64,000 nucleotides of DNA. Origin: Halobacillus sp. Marseille-P3879 (GTDB taxonomy: Bacteria > Bacillota > Bacilli > Bacillales > Halobacillaceae). Made by a program: the position numbers and the translations under genes. Shown in pieces: positions 40,873 through 49,095 of this stretch. The notes beneath the pieces were generated by a model. The model saw nothing but the letters and a program-made list of their open reading frames with translations, had not been told where the DNA came from and ran no database searches. The stretch's first letter is position 1; each line of letters opens with the position of its first letter. The stretch lies in the NCBI RefSeq assembly GCF_900240285.1, contig NZ_OESS01000002.1:620001-684000 (forward strand), in the 5' to 3' direction.

Positions 40873-41661
40873 ATGGAAAAAAAAGAGTGGTATTTAGAAT
40901 ATGAAATCCAGTATAATCGACCGGGACTCCTTGGAGATATTTCATCATTATTAGGAATGATGGCTATTAACATTGTAACGATTAACGGTGTCGAAAACTC
41001 CCACAGAGGGATGCTCCTGCTTTGTAAGAGTGAAGAGCAAATTATTCGCTTGCGTTCGATTTTAAATACAATGGATACGATTAAAATTACTAAATTACGC
41101 AGACCAAAATTAAGAGACCGCTTAGCTGTCAGGCATGGACGTTACATACATAGTGATATTGACGATAAAAAAACTTTTCGTTTTAATCGGGAAGACCTTG
41201 GCGTTCTCGTTGATTTTATGGCGGAATTATTTATGAAGGAAGGTCACAAATTAATCGGAATCCGCGGTATGCCGAGGGTTGGTAAAACCGAATCTATAGT
41301 TGCAGCCAGCGTTTGTGCAAATAAGAGGTGGCTTTTTGTGTCCAGTACTCTGTTAAAACAAACCGTTCGCAGCCAGCTGATTGAGGAAGAGTATAATGAA
41401 GATTATTTATATATTATAGATGGAATTGTTTCAGCAAGACGAGCCAGTGAAAAACATTGGCAGCTGGTACGTGAAATCATGAGGCTTCCTGCTACTAAAG
41501 TGATTGAACATCCTGATATCTTTGTGCAAGAAACGGAATATAAAATGAGCGATTTTGATTATATTATCGAACTTAGAAACGATGAAGATGAAGTTATCAC
41601 TTATGAAACCGTTGAGAGAGAAACGAAGACAAATGATGGATTTTCAATGTTCGATTTTTAA
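40873..41661 (+). CDS. ymfK: YmfK (DUF3388): ACT-like domain plus P-loop-like motif
   Basis: 262-aa conserved protein of unknown function. Residues 1-75 resemble an ACT domain (RPGLLGDISSLLGMMAINIVTI). Residues 129-141 read GIRGMPRVGKTES, which fits a Walker A P-loop (G132 to T139), and a hydrophobic strand ending in aspartate (YLYIIDG, about residues 175-181) could be Walker B. That suggests a ligand-sensing nucleotide-binding protein. It lies before rodZ with 19 bases between. Confidence 0.8.
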   Translation: MEKKEWYLEYEIQYNRPGLLGDISSLLGMMAINIVTINGVENSHRGMLLLCKSEEQIIRLRSILNTMDTIKITKLRRPKLRDRLAVRHGRYIHSDIDDKKTFRFNREDLGVLVDFMAELFMKEGHKLIGIRGMPRVGKTESIVAASVCANKRWLFVSSTLLKQTVRSQLIEEEYNEDYLYIIDGIVSARRASEKHWQLVREIMRLPATKVIEHPDIFVQETEYKMSDFDYIIELRNDEDEVITYETVERETKTNDGFSMFDF

Positions 41662-41680
41662 ATAATGGATGGTGTTAGTT

Positions 41681-42592
41681 ATGGAAATAGGCTCACGCTT
41701 AAGAGAAGCGAGAGAGGAAAAAGGATTAACCCTTGAGGAAGTTCAAAATACAACAAAAATCCAAAAAAGATACCTCCAGGCTATTGAGAAAAATGAGTTT
41801 GGAGTTCTGCCTGGAAAGTTTTATACCCGGGCCTTTATAAGAGAATATGCTTCAGCAATCGGCCTTGATCCAGAACAGGTAATGGAAGAACATAAGAGTG
41901 AACTTCCTGCTAATGAAGAAGAACAAGTGATCACATACAGCCGTGTCCAAAAGTCAAAAAGTGATAACAGAGGCAGTAAAGGACCAGGTAGCTTTTCTAA
42001 AGCATTCCCTACTGTTTTAACAATAGTATTGATTATCGGGTTACTTTTTGTGGCATGGTATTTTATTTTACAAGTGTCAAATCCTAATGACAGTTCTAAC
42101 GAAGAAGAAAGCAGCGAAGATCAGGTCGATGTCAGTAACACTGACGATCAAGAAAGTGGAGAAGAATCAAACGAAGGATCTAATGATGAGTCAAGTGAAG
42201 AAAATGAAGAAGATTCCGATGAAGAAAGCAATGCAGAAGACGAATCAGAGGAAGAAGAGCAGGAAGAAATGGATATATCACTTGAAGACACAGGTTCAGG
42301 AGGATTTCCGGAACACACTTATGAAATTACAAATGCTGATGACCGTGAATTAACCATTGAGTTCGACGGGGAATCTTATTTAGCTGTGAATGCACCTAAA
42401 GGTGGAGAGAGTCTCGCTGATGAGCGAATTTATACTGCCGATGATGATAATCTTGAAATAGATATCAGTGACCAGGAAGAAGTGTACATCAGCACAGGTT
42501 CAGTGTCTGGAATTACAGTGAAGGTGAATGATGAAGAAATTGAATTCCCAGCAGAAAACCATACGCAGAAATTGTTAATAAGGTTTGAGTAA
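41681..42592 (+). CDS. rodZ: RodZ-like cytoskeletal membrane protein
   Basis: 303-aa protein with an N-terminal Cro/C1-type HTH (about 5-65) that in RodZ contacts MreB. A basic segment and one transmembrane helix (about 105-130) follow, then a very acidic Glu/Ser/Asp linker (about 132-205) and a C-terminal DUF4115 beta domain. It helps maintain rod shape. The strong acidity of the extracytoplasmic linker suits a salt-tolerant host. ATG 41681 fits GGATGGTG; ATG 41669 overlaps it. Confidence 0.92.
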   Translation: MEIGSRLREAREEKGLTLEEVQNTTKIQKRYLQAIEKNEFGVLPGKFYTRAFIREYASAIGLDPEQVMEEHKSELPANEEEQVITYSRVQKSKSDNRGSKGPGSFSKAFPTVLTIVLIIGLLFVAWYFILQVSNPNDSSNEEESSEDQVDVSNTDDQESGEESNEGSNDESSEENEEDSDEESNAEDESEEEEQEEMDISLEDTGSGGFPEHTYEITNADDRELTIEFDGESYLAVNAPKGGESLADERIYTADDDNLEIDISDQEEVYISTGSVSGITVKVNDEEIEFPAENHTQKLLIRFE

Positions 42593-42608
42593 ATCTGGGT
42601 TAACAACG

Positions 42609-42660
42609 AAGCTGTCCTTTGATTGAAAGAAGAGTGATTACTTCTTTTTAAGGGCAGCTT
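42609..42660 (+). terminator. Long hairpin between rodZ and pgsA
   Basis: Outer arms AAGCTGTCCTT and AAGGGCAGCTT enclose inner arms AAAGAAG and CTTCTTT. The U-tract is short (TTTAT), so it could be a partial terminator or a processing/stabilising structure. Confidence 0.65.
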
Positions 42661-42686
42661 TATGTACTTTAAGGAGTGAAGAAGAA

Positions 42687-43265
42687 ATGAATTTACCAAA
42701 CAAGATTACCTTATCAAGAATTTTATTAATCCCTGTTTTTATCATATTAATGAGTGGGCCATTTAACTGGGGTGAAATAGAAATGAGCGACCGTGCTCTC
42801 CCTGTTGCGCACCTGGCAGGGGCCATATTATTTATCATTGCTTCGACCACAGATTGGATTGACGGATACATTGCCAGAAAACATAACCTTGTTACCAATT
42901 TAGGCAAATTCCTGGATCCGCTGGCAGACAAATTATTAGTAAGTGCGGCGCTTATTCTTCTCGTGGAAATCGGCCTTGCACCAGCCTGGATTGTTATTTT
43001 AATCATCAGCAGAGAGTTTGCTGTTACTGGTTTACGTTTAGTGGCAGCTGGTGAAGGAAGCGTACTTGCAGCCAGTCAAATGGGCAAGCTCAAGACCTGG
43101 ATTCAAATTGTTTCCATCTCGCTGCTTCTGCTCCACAATTGGCCGTTTGCATACATTGATTTTCCGCTAGGATTGATCAGCCTGTATGCTGCTCTAGTAA
43201 TCACTGTGTATTCGGGATATGATTACTTCGTGAAAAATTGGCACGTAATGAGAGATTCGAAATGA
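42687..43265 (+). CDS. pgsA: CDP-diacylglycerol--glycerol-3-phosphate 3-phosphatidyltransferase
   Basis: Membrane enzyme (192 aa) making phosphatidylglycerol phosphate from CDP-diacylglycerol, the product of CdsA. The CDP-alcohol phosphotransferase signature DG(X2)AR(X8)G(X3)D(X3)D is complete in DGYIARKHNLVTNLGKFLDP and the following residues. About four to five hydrophobic segments. The ATG is preceded by AAGGAG. cinA overlaps its stop (ATGA). Confidence 0.96.
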   Translation: MNLPNKITLSRILLIPVFIILMSGPFNWGEIEMSDRALPVAHLAGAILFIIASTTDWIDGYIARKHNLVTNLGKFLDPLADKLLVSAALILLVEIGLAPAWIVILIISREFAVTGLRLVAAGEGSVLAASQMGKLKTWIQIVSISLLLLHNWPFAYIDFPLGLISLYAALVITVYSGYDYFVKNWHVMRDSK

Positions 43266-44521
43266 GAACAGAAATCATAGCAGTTGGAACTGAACTCCTA
43301 TTAGGACAAATATCGAATACGAATGCACAGTGGATCTCAAAAGAATTGGCACATTATGGCACTAATATATATCACCATACCGTTGTCGGCGATAATCTCC
43401 ATCGGGTAGTAGATGCGTTTGAACTGGCTCAAAAACGCTCAGATGTAGTTATTGTCACCGGAGGTCTCGGACCAACAGAAGATGACTTAACGAGAGATGC
43501 AGCACGGATTGTCTTTGCCGATGAATTAGTGGAGCATGAAGCAACGATAAATAAAGTAGTCAATTATTTTAAAAAGAATGGTCGTACCATGACTAAAAAT
43601 AATCGAAAGCAAGCGTTAGTATTACAAAAGGCGTCCGTTTTGGATAATGAGGAAGGAATGGCTCCCGGGCAGATCGTTGAGGATAAAGATTCTACTTTTA
43701 TTTTACTCCCTGGAGTACCCTCAGAAATGAAAAGACTGATGAACGATGCTGTTTTTCCTTATCTCGTGAAAAAGTATAAGCTTGAAACCAAAATAAAGTC
43801 TGAAATGCTTCGTTTTATTGGAATAGGGGAATCAGCTTTAGAAGAACAGCTTAAGGATTTAATTTCGTCCCAGACAAACCCAACAATCGCTCCGTTAGCT
43901 GGTGAAGGAGACGTAGCCATTCGTCTCACCTCCTCAGGGGCAGCTCCAGAAAAGAAAATAGCTGACTTAAAAAATAAAATATTGGAGCGTGTCGGTCAAT
44001 ATTATTTTGGCAGTGACAGCATTACCATTGAAGAAGTTGTCCAGGATTTATTAGTGCAAAATTCAGAAACCATTGGTTCAGCCGAAAGTCTCACAGGCGG
44101 GAGTTTTATTGAAAAAATCATCCAGTTAACCGGAGCTTCTTCAATTTGCCAGGGAGGGCTGGTCGCTTATACCCCTGCAGCAAAACAGCGTATGATCCAA
44201 GTCCCTAAAGAGGTGATCTCAGACTATGGTACGGTAAGTCCCCAATGCGCTGAAGAAATGGCTGTTCAGGCTCAGAAACTTTTAAATGTTGACCACGCCA
44301 TCAGCTTTACAGGGGTGGCGGGTCCTTCTTCAAGTGAAGGTCATGAACCCGGGATAGTATACATCGGCTTAAAAATGAGGGATAATCCCGTTCAAGTGTT
44401 TCAATACCACTTTGACGGGAGCAGGGATAAAATACGCCGGCGCACGGTAAATAAAGGATTTGAACTTCTTTTTCATAAACTAAAATTAACAAACCTTGAA
44501 CATGAAGATATTGAAAAGTAA
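43262..44521 (+). CDS. cinA: CinA: competence-damage inducible / NMN-ADP-ribose hydrolase family protein
   Basis: 419-aa protein. The N-terminal MoaB/MoeA-like domain begins EIIAVGTELLLGQ and includes TGGLGPTEDD. The C-terminal CinA domain carries SAESLTGG and FTGVAGPSS (nicotinamide-nucleotide amidase type). In B. subtilis cinA is upstream of recA and induced in competence. The start overlaps the pgsA stop; an upstream in-frame start lies inside pgsA and is unlikely. Confidence 0.94.
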   Translation: MRTEIIAVGTELLLGQISNTNAQWISKELAHYGTNIYHHTVVGDNLHRVVDAFELAQKRSDVVIVTGGLGPTEDDLTRDAARIVFADELVEHEATINKVVNYFKKNGRTMTKNNRKQALVLQKASVLDNEEGMAPGQIVEDKDSTFILLPGVPSEMKRLMNDAVFPYLVKKYKLETKIKSEMLRFIGIGESALEEQLKDLISSQTNPTIAPLAGEGDVAIRLTSSGAAPEKKIADLKNKILERVGQYYFGSDSITIEEVVQDLLVQNSETIGSAESLTGGSFIEKIIQLTGASSICQGGLVAYTPAAKQRMIQVPKEVISDYGTVSPQCAEEMAVQAQKLLNVDHAISFTGVAGPSSSEGHEPGIVYIGLKMRDNPVQVFQYHFDGSRDKIRRRTVNKGFELLFHKLKLTNLEHEDIEK

Positions 44522-44573
44522 AAAGTCAAGCAGTGAAACTTTTAAATTGGAGATGTGTTACTCTCGAAAAAAG

Positions 44574-44624
44574 GGAACATTTATTCGCTTTTTAGTTGGC
44601 AAAATGAATAAAACGAGTTATGAT
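44574..44624 (+). promoter_or_regulatory. recA promoter with SOS-like box
   Basis: TTGGCA (44596-44601) and TATGAT (44619-44624) form a sigma-A promoter with 17 bases between. GGAACATTTATTCG at 44574-44587 resembles the LexA box CGAACRNRYGTTYG with a few mismatches, ending nine bases before the -35. Confidence 0.65.
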
Positions 44625-44653
44625 AGGGATAGAAATCTTGAAAGGGGAATATT

Positions 44654-45694
44654 ATGAGTGATCGCAAGCAAGCTTTAGATATGGCTCTAAGACAAATTGA
44701 AAAACAGTTCGGCAAAGGTTCAATTATGAAGCTGGGGGAACAGGCAGAACAGAAGATTAACACTGTCTCCAGTGGATCACTCGCTCTTGATGTCGCTCTC
44801 GGTGTGGGTGGATATCCTCGAGGAAGAATTGTAGAAATATATGGTCCGGAATCTTCAGGTAAAACGACAGTGGCTCTGCATGCTATTGCAGAAGCACAAA
44901 GACAAGGCGGCCAAGCCGCATTTATTGATGCAGAACATGCGCTTGACCCCGTATATGCCCGTGCTTTAGGAGTAAACATTGAAGAATTACTGTTATCACA
45001 GCCGGATACTGGTGAACAAGCTTTAGAGATCGCAGAAGCGTTAGTTCGAAGCGGAGCAGTAGACATGGTCGTTATTGACTCTGTAGCTGCATTGGTACCT
45101 AAAGCTGAAATTGAAGGGGAGATGGGTGACTCTCACGTCGGTTTACAGGCGCGTTTAATGTCTCAGGCATTAAGAAAGCTTTCAGGTGCTATTAATAAAT
45201 CGAAGACAACTGCTATTTTTATTAACCAGATTCGTGAAAAAGTCGGAGTTATGTTTGGTAACCCTGAAACCACTCCTGGCGGCCGTGCGCTGAAATTCTA
45301 TTCTTCCGTAAGACTGGAAGTACGCCGTGCTGAAACTTTGAAACAAGGAAATGATATGGTTGGTAATAAAACGAGATTAAAAGTTGTGAAAAACAAAGTT
45401 GCTCCTCCATTTAAACAGGCTGAAGTGGATATTATGTATGGACAAGGGATTTCTCGCGAGGGAGAATTGCTTGATATAGCGACTGATCTCGACCTGGTTC
45501 AGAAGAGCGGTTCCTGGTACTCTTACAACAATGATCGTATGGGACAGGGCCGGGAGAATGCAAAACAGTTCTTAAAAGAAAACGAAGAAGTTTATCAAGA
45601 GATTAAGAGCTCTGTTCGTGAACACTATGGAATGGACGATGCGCCGGCATCAAACGAATCAAAAACGGAAAGTCAAGAATCACTTGATGTGTAA
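44654..45694 (+). CDS. recA: Recombinase RecA
   Basis: 346-aa DNA-dependent ATPase for homologous recombination and SOS induction. Walker A is GPESSGKTT near residues 64-72, Walker B is [10 protein letters not shown], and the L2 loop region is [22 protein letters not shown]. The C-terminus is short and acidic. No intein or insertion is present. The ribosome site is GAAAGGGG. A terminator follows. Confidence 0.98.
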   Translation: MSDRKQALDMALRQIEKQFGKGSIMKLGEQAEQKINTVSSGSLALDVALGVGGYPRGRIVEIYGPESSGKTTVALHAIAEAQRQGGQAAFIDAEHALDPVYARALGVNIEELLLSQPDTGEQALEIAEALVRSGAVDMVVIDSVAALVPKAEIEGEMGDSHVGLQARLMSQALRKLSGAINKSKTTAIFINQIREKVGVMFGNPETTPGGRALKFYSSVRLEVRRAETLKQGNDMVGNKTRLKVVKNKVAPPFKQAEVDIMYGQGISREGELLDIATDLDLVQKSGSWYSYNNDRMGQGRENAKQFLKENEEVYQEIKSSVREHYGMDDAPASNESKTESQESLDV

Positions 45695-45705
45695 ATAACT
45701 TGCAT

Positions 45706-45740
45706 TAAACAGCGGCTCTTAATCAGGGGCCGCTGTTTTT
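45706..45740 (+). terminator. Terminator after recA
   Basis: AACAGCGGC pairs with GCCGCTGTT around an AT-containing loop, followed by TTTT. Confidence 0.92.
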
Positions 45741-46126
45741 TATGCAGAAAGGAATATTTAAGCTAAAAACTGACGAGGGTGGATAGGAGAATATGCGTAG
45801 ATTCTACTCGTTCCTCAAATACCACGTCTTATGAATAATTCCTTATATATGAACCTCACCAGGACAGCTCCGATTTTTGGATATCAGCAGTAGAAAAGTC
45901 TAGAGGCAGAGGATGAATTTATTAATTGATAGATTTTTTTGAAATTTCGTTTCAAATCCTCCACTGTGGAACGAGGTTTCCTTGACATTACCATTCTGCA
46001 AGCATAAAATGAATGTGTATCATTTTCATATTTATACCTTTTTTACCTAAATGAAATGAAACTGAAAATGAATCGTTTGTACACGCCGACAAACGGACCA
46101 AGTTTATAGCAAGAGGAGGTGAAACT
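45741..46126 (+). other. Gene-free stretch upstream of rny
   Basis: This 386-base gap holds a possible 13-codon open frame (45793-45834) behind GGATAGGAG, a TTTGAAA/TTTCAAA inverted repeat (45938-45956), the rny promoter at 45982-46010, and a pair of 9-base complementary arms in the rny leader. In B. subtilis pbpX lies here. I see no remnant of it. Confidence 0.7.
45982..46010 (+). promoter_or_regulatory. Strong sigma-A promoter for rny
   Basis: A perfect TTGACA (45982-45987) lies 17 bases before TAAAAT (46005-46010). This predicts a leader of about 110 bases before the rny start. Confidence 0.8.
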
Positions 46127-47686
46127 ATGGATATGTTATCCATCATCTTCATTTTGCTTGCCCTTATCGTCGGTTCTGTTGTTGGTTACCTAATTCGGAA
46201 ATCTATTGCGGAAGCGAAAATATCCAGCGCTGAAGAGTTAGCAAAGCAAATTGTAGAGGAAGGACGTCGAAACGCTGAATCTGCAAAAAAAGAAGCGCTG
46301 CTTGAAGCGAAAGAAGAAAATCAGAAATTCCGCCAGGAAGCTGAAAGTGATATTCGTGAACGCCGCATAGAGCTACAAAAAACCGAAAACCGCCTAACAC
46401 AGAAAGAAGAGAATCTTGATCGTAAGAGTGGAACACTGGACCAACGTGATTTATCACTCGAAAAGAAAGAGGGGACTCTTGCCGAGAGACAACAACAAAT
46501 TGAAGAAATGGAAAGCAAAGTGGAAGCAATGCTTCAAGAGCAGCAAACTGAACTTGAACGTATTTCCGGCTTAACTGCTGACCAGGCTAAACAAGTGATT
46601 CTTGAACGAGTCGAACAGGAAGTATCACATGAATCAGCTTTAAGGATTAAAGAAGCTGAGAATCGTGCCAAAGAAGAAGCGGATAAGAAAGCGAAGAACA
46701 TTCTTTCACTTGCCCTTCAACGTTGTGCTGCCGATCATGTGGCAGAGACTACAGTTTCTGTTGTTAATCTGCCAAACGATGAAATGAAAGGCCGTATTAT
46801 CGGACGGGAAGGACGTAATATCCGTACGTTAGAGACGTTAACAGGTATCGATCTAATTATTGATGATACTCCAGAAGCCGTCATTTTATCTGGTTTTGAT
46901 CCAATTCGACGGGAAACTGCTCGAATGGCTCTTGAGAAGCTTGTTCAAGATGGCCGTATTCACCCTGCCAGGATTGAGGAAATGGTCGATAAATCTAGAC
47001 GCGAAGTCGATGATTACATTCGGGAAGTTGGAGAAGAAACCACTTTTGAAATCGGAGTGCATAATCTCCATCCGGATCTAGTGAAGATTCTTGGACGATT
47101 AAAATATCGTACAAGCTACGGTCAAAATGTCCTGAAGCACTCTACAGAGGTTGCGTACTTATCCGGTCTTCTGGCTGCTGAACTAGGAGAAGACGAAACA
47201 CTCGCCCGTAGAGCCGGTCTTCTTCATGATATCGGGAAAGCGATTGACCACGAAGTTGAAGGAAGCCACGTGGAGATTGGGAAAGAGCTGGCGACGAAGT
47301 ATAAAGAGAATGAAGTCGTCATAAACGCCATCGCTTCTCACCATGGAGATGAAGAGCCTACTTCAGTCATTGCTGTACTTGTGGCAGCTGCTGATGCGTT
47401 GTCTGCAGCTCGTCCAGGAGCGCGAAGTGAGACGTTAGAGAATTATATTAAACGTCTTGAAAAACTTGAAGAGATTTCCGAATCCTATGACGGGGTTGAG
47501 AAGTCCTTCGCAATCCAAGCAGGTCGTGAAGTTCGCATAATGGTTCGTCCTGATGAGATTGATGACCTTACCGCTACAAGCTTAGCGCGGGATATTCGAA
47601 ATCGAATTGAGGATGAACTTGATTATCCAGGTCACATTAAAGTTACTGTTATTCGTGAAACACGTTCAGTGGAATATGCGAAATAG
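46127..47686 (+). CDS. rny: Ribonuclease Y
   Basis: Membrane-anchored endoribonuclease starting mRNA decay (519 aa). One N-terminal transmembrane helix (about 3-23), a long charged coiled coil (about 25-190), a KH domain ([17 protein letters not shown], about 222-238) and an HD metal-dependent domain ([12 protein letters not shown]) are in order. The ribosome site is GAGGAGGTG. ymdB follows after a terminator, as usual. Confidence 0.97.
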   Translation: MDMLSIIFILLALIVGSVVGYLIRKSIAEAKISSAEELAKQIVEEGRRNAESAKKEALLEAKEENQKFRQEAESDIRERRIELQKTENRLTQKEENLDRKSGTLDQRDLSLEKKEGTLAERQQQIEEMESKVEAMLQEQQTELERISGLTADQAKQVILERVEQEVSHESALRIKEAENRAKEEADKKAKNILSLALQRCAADHVAETTVSVVNLPNDEMKGRIIGREGRNIRTLETLTGIDLIIDDTPEAVILSGFDPIRRETARMALEKLVQDGRIHPARIEEMVDKSRREVDDYIREVGEETTFEIGVHNLHPDLVKILGRLKYRTSYGQNVLKHSTEVAYLSGLLAAELGEDETLARRAGLLHDIGKAIDHEVEGSHVEIGKELATKYKENEVVINAIASHHGDEEPTSVIAVLVAAADALSAARPGARSETLENYIKRLEKLEEISESYDGVEKSFAIQAGREVRIMVRPDEIDDLTATSLARDIRNRIEDELDYPGHIKVTVIRETRSVEYAK

Positions 47687-47688
47687 AG

Positions 47689-47722
47689 ATGAAGCGGTCA
47701 AATCGGCCGCTTCATTTTGTTT
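47689..47722 (+). terminator. Terminator after rny
   Basis: ATGAAGCGG pairs with CCGCTTCAT around a 9-nt loop, then TTTGTTTTG. Confidence 0.85.
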
Positions 47723-47751
47723 TGAAAGCTAATCAATAAAGGAGACTTAAA

Positions 47752-48549
47752 ATGAAAATATTATTTATCGGAGATGTGGTAGGCTCACCAGGGCGGGATA
47801 TGATTAACGAATATTTACCAAAGCTTAAACAGAAGTACCAGCCGACGGTAACGATCATCAATGGAGAAAATGCGGCTTCCGGGAAAGGGATTACGGAAAA
47901 AATTTACCGGAATTTTTTAGAGCGTGGGGCTCAAGCTGTAACTTTAGGCAATCACGCATGGGATAAAAAAGAAATTTTTGATTTTATCGATAGTGCAGAA
48001 TATATGGTTCGTCCTGCTAACTTCCCAGAGGGCACACCAGGCAAAGGTCTTACCTTTATAAAAACTCCAAAAGCTGAAGTGGCAGTGATAAATATGCAAG
48101 GGCGAACCTTTTTAACTCCAAATGATGATCCATTTCGAAAAATAGATGAACTTATCGCAGTGGCTAAGAAAAGAACAAACATCATTTTTCTAGATTTCCA
48201 TGCGGAAGCCACAAGCGAGAAGCAGGCTATGGGATGGTACGTAGATGGTCGGATCAGTGTGAATGTCGGCACCCATACCCATATACAGACAGCAGATGAC
48301 CGCATTCTTCCTGAAGGCACTGCTTACATTACAGACGTCGGAATGACCGGCCCTTATGATGGTATTTTAGGTATGGAACGTGAGGCTGTGATGAAGCGGT
48401 TTTTAACAAATCTGCCTGTACGTTTTGAAGTTCCAAAAACGGGAAGAACACAATTAAGCGGGGTTATCGTTGACGTTGAGGAATCTACAGGAAAAGCGAA
48501 ATCAATTAAACGGATTCTAATTAATGACGATCATCCGTTCTTCAGCTGA
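47752..48549 (+). CDS. ymdB: YmdB metallophosphoesterase / cyclic-nucleotide phosphodiesterase
   Basis: 265-aa protein of the YmdB family. The metal ligands are in IGDVVGSPG, INGENAASGKGI, LGNHAWDKK and VGTHTHIQTAD. The B. subtilis enzyme hydrolyses 2',3'-cyclic nucleotides and affects biofilm and motility choices. Its place after rny is conserved. The ribosome site is AAAGGAGA. Confidence 0.94.
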   Translation: MKILFIGDVVGSPGRDMINEYLPKLKQKYQPTVTIINGENAASGKGITEKIYRNFLERGAQAVTLGNHAWDKKEIFDFIDSAEYMVRPANFPEGTPGKGLTFIKTPKAEVAVINMQGRTFLTPNDDPFRKIDELIAVAKKRTNIIFLDFHAEATSEKQAMGWYVDGRISVNVGTHTHIQTADDRILPEGTAYITDVGMTGPYDGILGMEREAVMKRFLTNLPVRFEVPKTGRTQLSGVIVDVEESTGKAKSIKRILINDDHPFFS

Positions 48550-48584
48550 TTATTTGAATTTTTAGAAAAATTCCTTCATAATGA

Positions 48585-48614
48585 AAAGGGAATATTCTAC
48601 AACTCCAAGAATAT
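48585..48614 (+). promoter_or_regulatory. Candidate sigma-H promoter for spoVS
   Basis: AAAGGGAAT (48585-48593) and CAAGAATAT (48606-48614) fit RnAGGAnWW and RnnGAATWW with one mismatch each and a 12-base spacer. spoVS is sigma-H-controlled in B. subtilis. Confidence 0.55.
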
Positions 48615-48657
48615 AGTGGTTATGGAACAACTATAGTGAATGAAGGAGGAGCTAGTA

Positions 48658-48918
48658 ATGGAAGTATTAAAAGTATCAGCTAAATCCGTACCTAATTCAG
48701 TAGCAGGAGCCTTGGCAAACGTAGTAAGAGAACGAGGGACAGCCGAAATACAAGCCATTGGAGCAGGTGCTTTAAATCAGGCAATTAAAGCCGTTGCCAT
48801 TGCCAGAGGATTTGTGGCACCTAGTGGAATAGACCTGATCTGTATCCCGGCCTTTACAGACATTATGATTGATGAGGAGGAACGTACAGCCATTAAGCTG
48901 ATCATCGAGCCTCGTTAA
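48658..48918 (+). CDS. spoVS: Stage V sporulation protein S
   Basis: 86-aa Alba-like fold protein needed for late sporulation. EVLKVSAKSVPNSVAGALANV and IELICIPAFTDI-like segments make it unmistakable. ATG 48658 has AAGGAGGAG upstream; a longer frame begins within that leader. It is flanked by a sigma-H-type promoter and a terminator, so it is a single-gene unit. Confidence 0.97.
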   Translation: MEVLKVSAKSVPNSVAGALANVVRERGTAEIQAIGAGALNQAIKAVAIARGFVAPSGIDLICIPAFTDIMIDEEERTAIKLIIEPR

Positions 48919-48944
48919 TGATATTTTTATTTTTTTTAAAACCG

Positions 48945-48983
48945 CCGCATTCTTTTGTATGACAAGGATGCGGTTTTATTTGT
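48945..48983 (+). terminator. Terminator after spoVS
   Basis: CCGCATTC pairs with GGATGCGG (one G-U) around a 13-nt loop, then TTTTATTTG. Confidence 0.85.
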
Positions 48984-49095
48984 GTTCATATGTTTTTATG
49001 GAGTGGACATATTGGGTTGATTATTTTTATTAACATGATAATATGATAGTTGAATTCTGTGTTTATCATGTTTTATTAATAAAGAGGTGTTCACT

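Noticed and set aside
44581-45066. 161-codon minus-strand open frame over the recA 5' half
   Set aside because: Antisense to recA; serine/alanine-rich shadow without a start signal.
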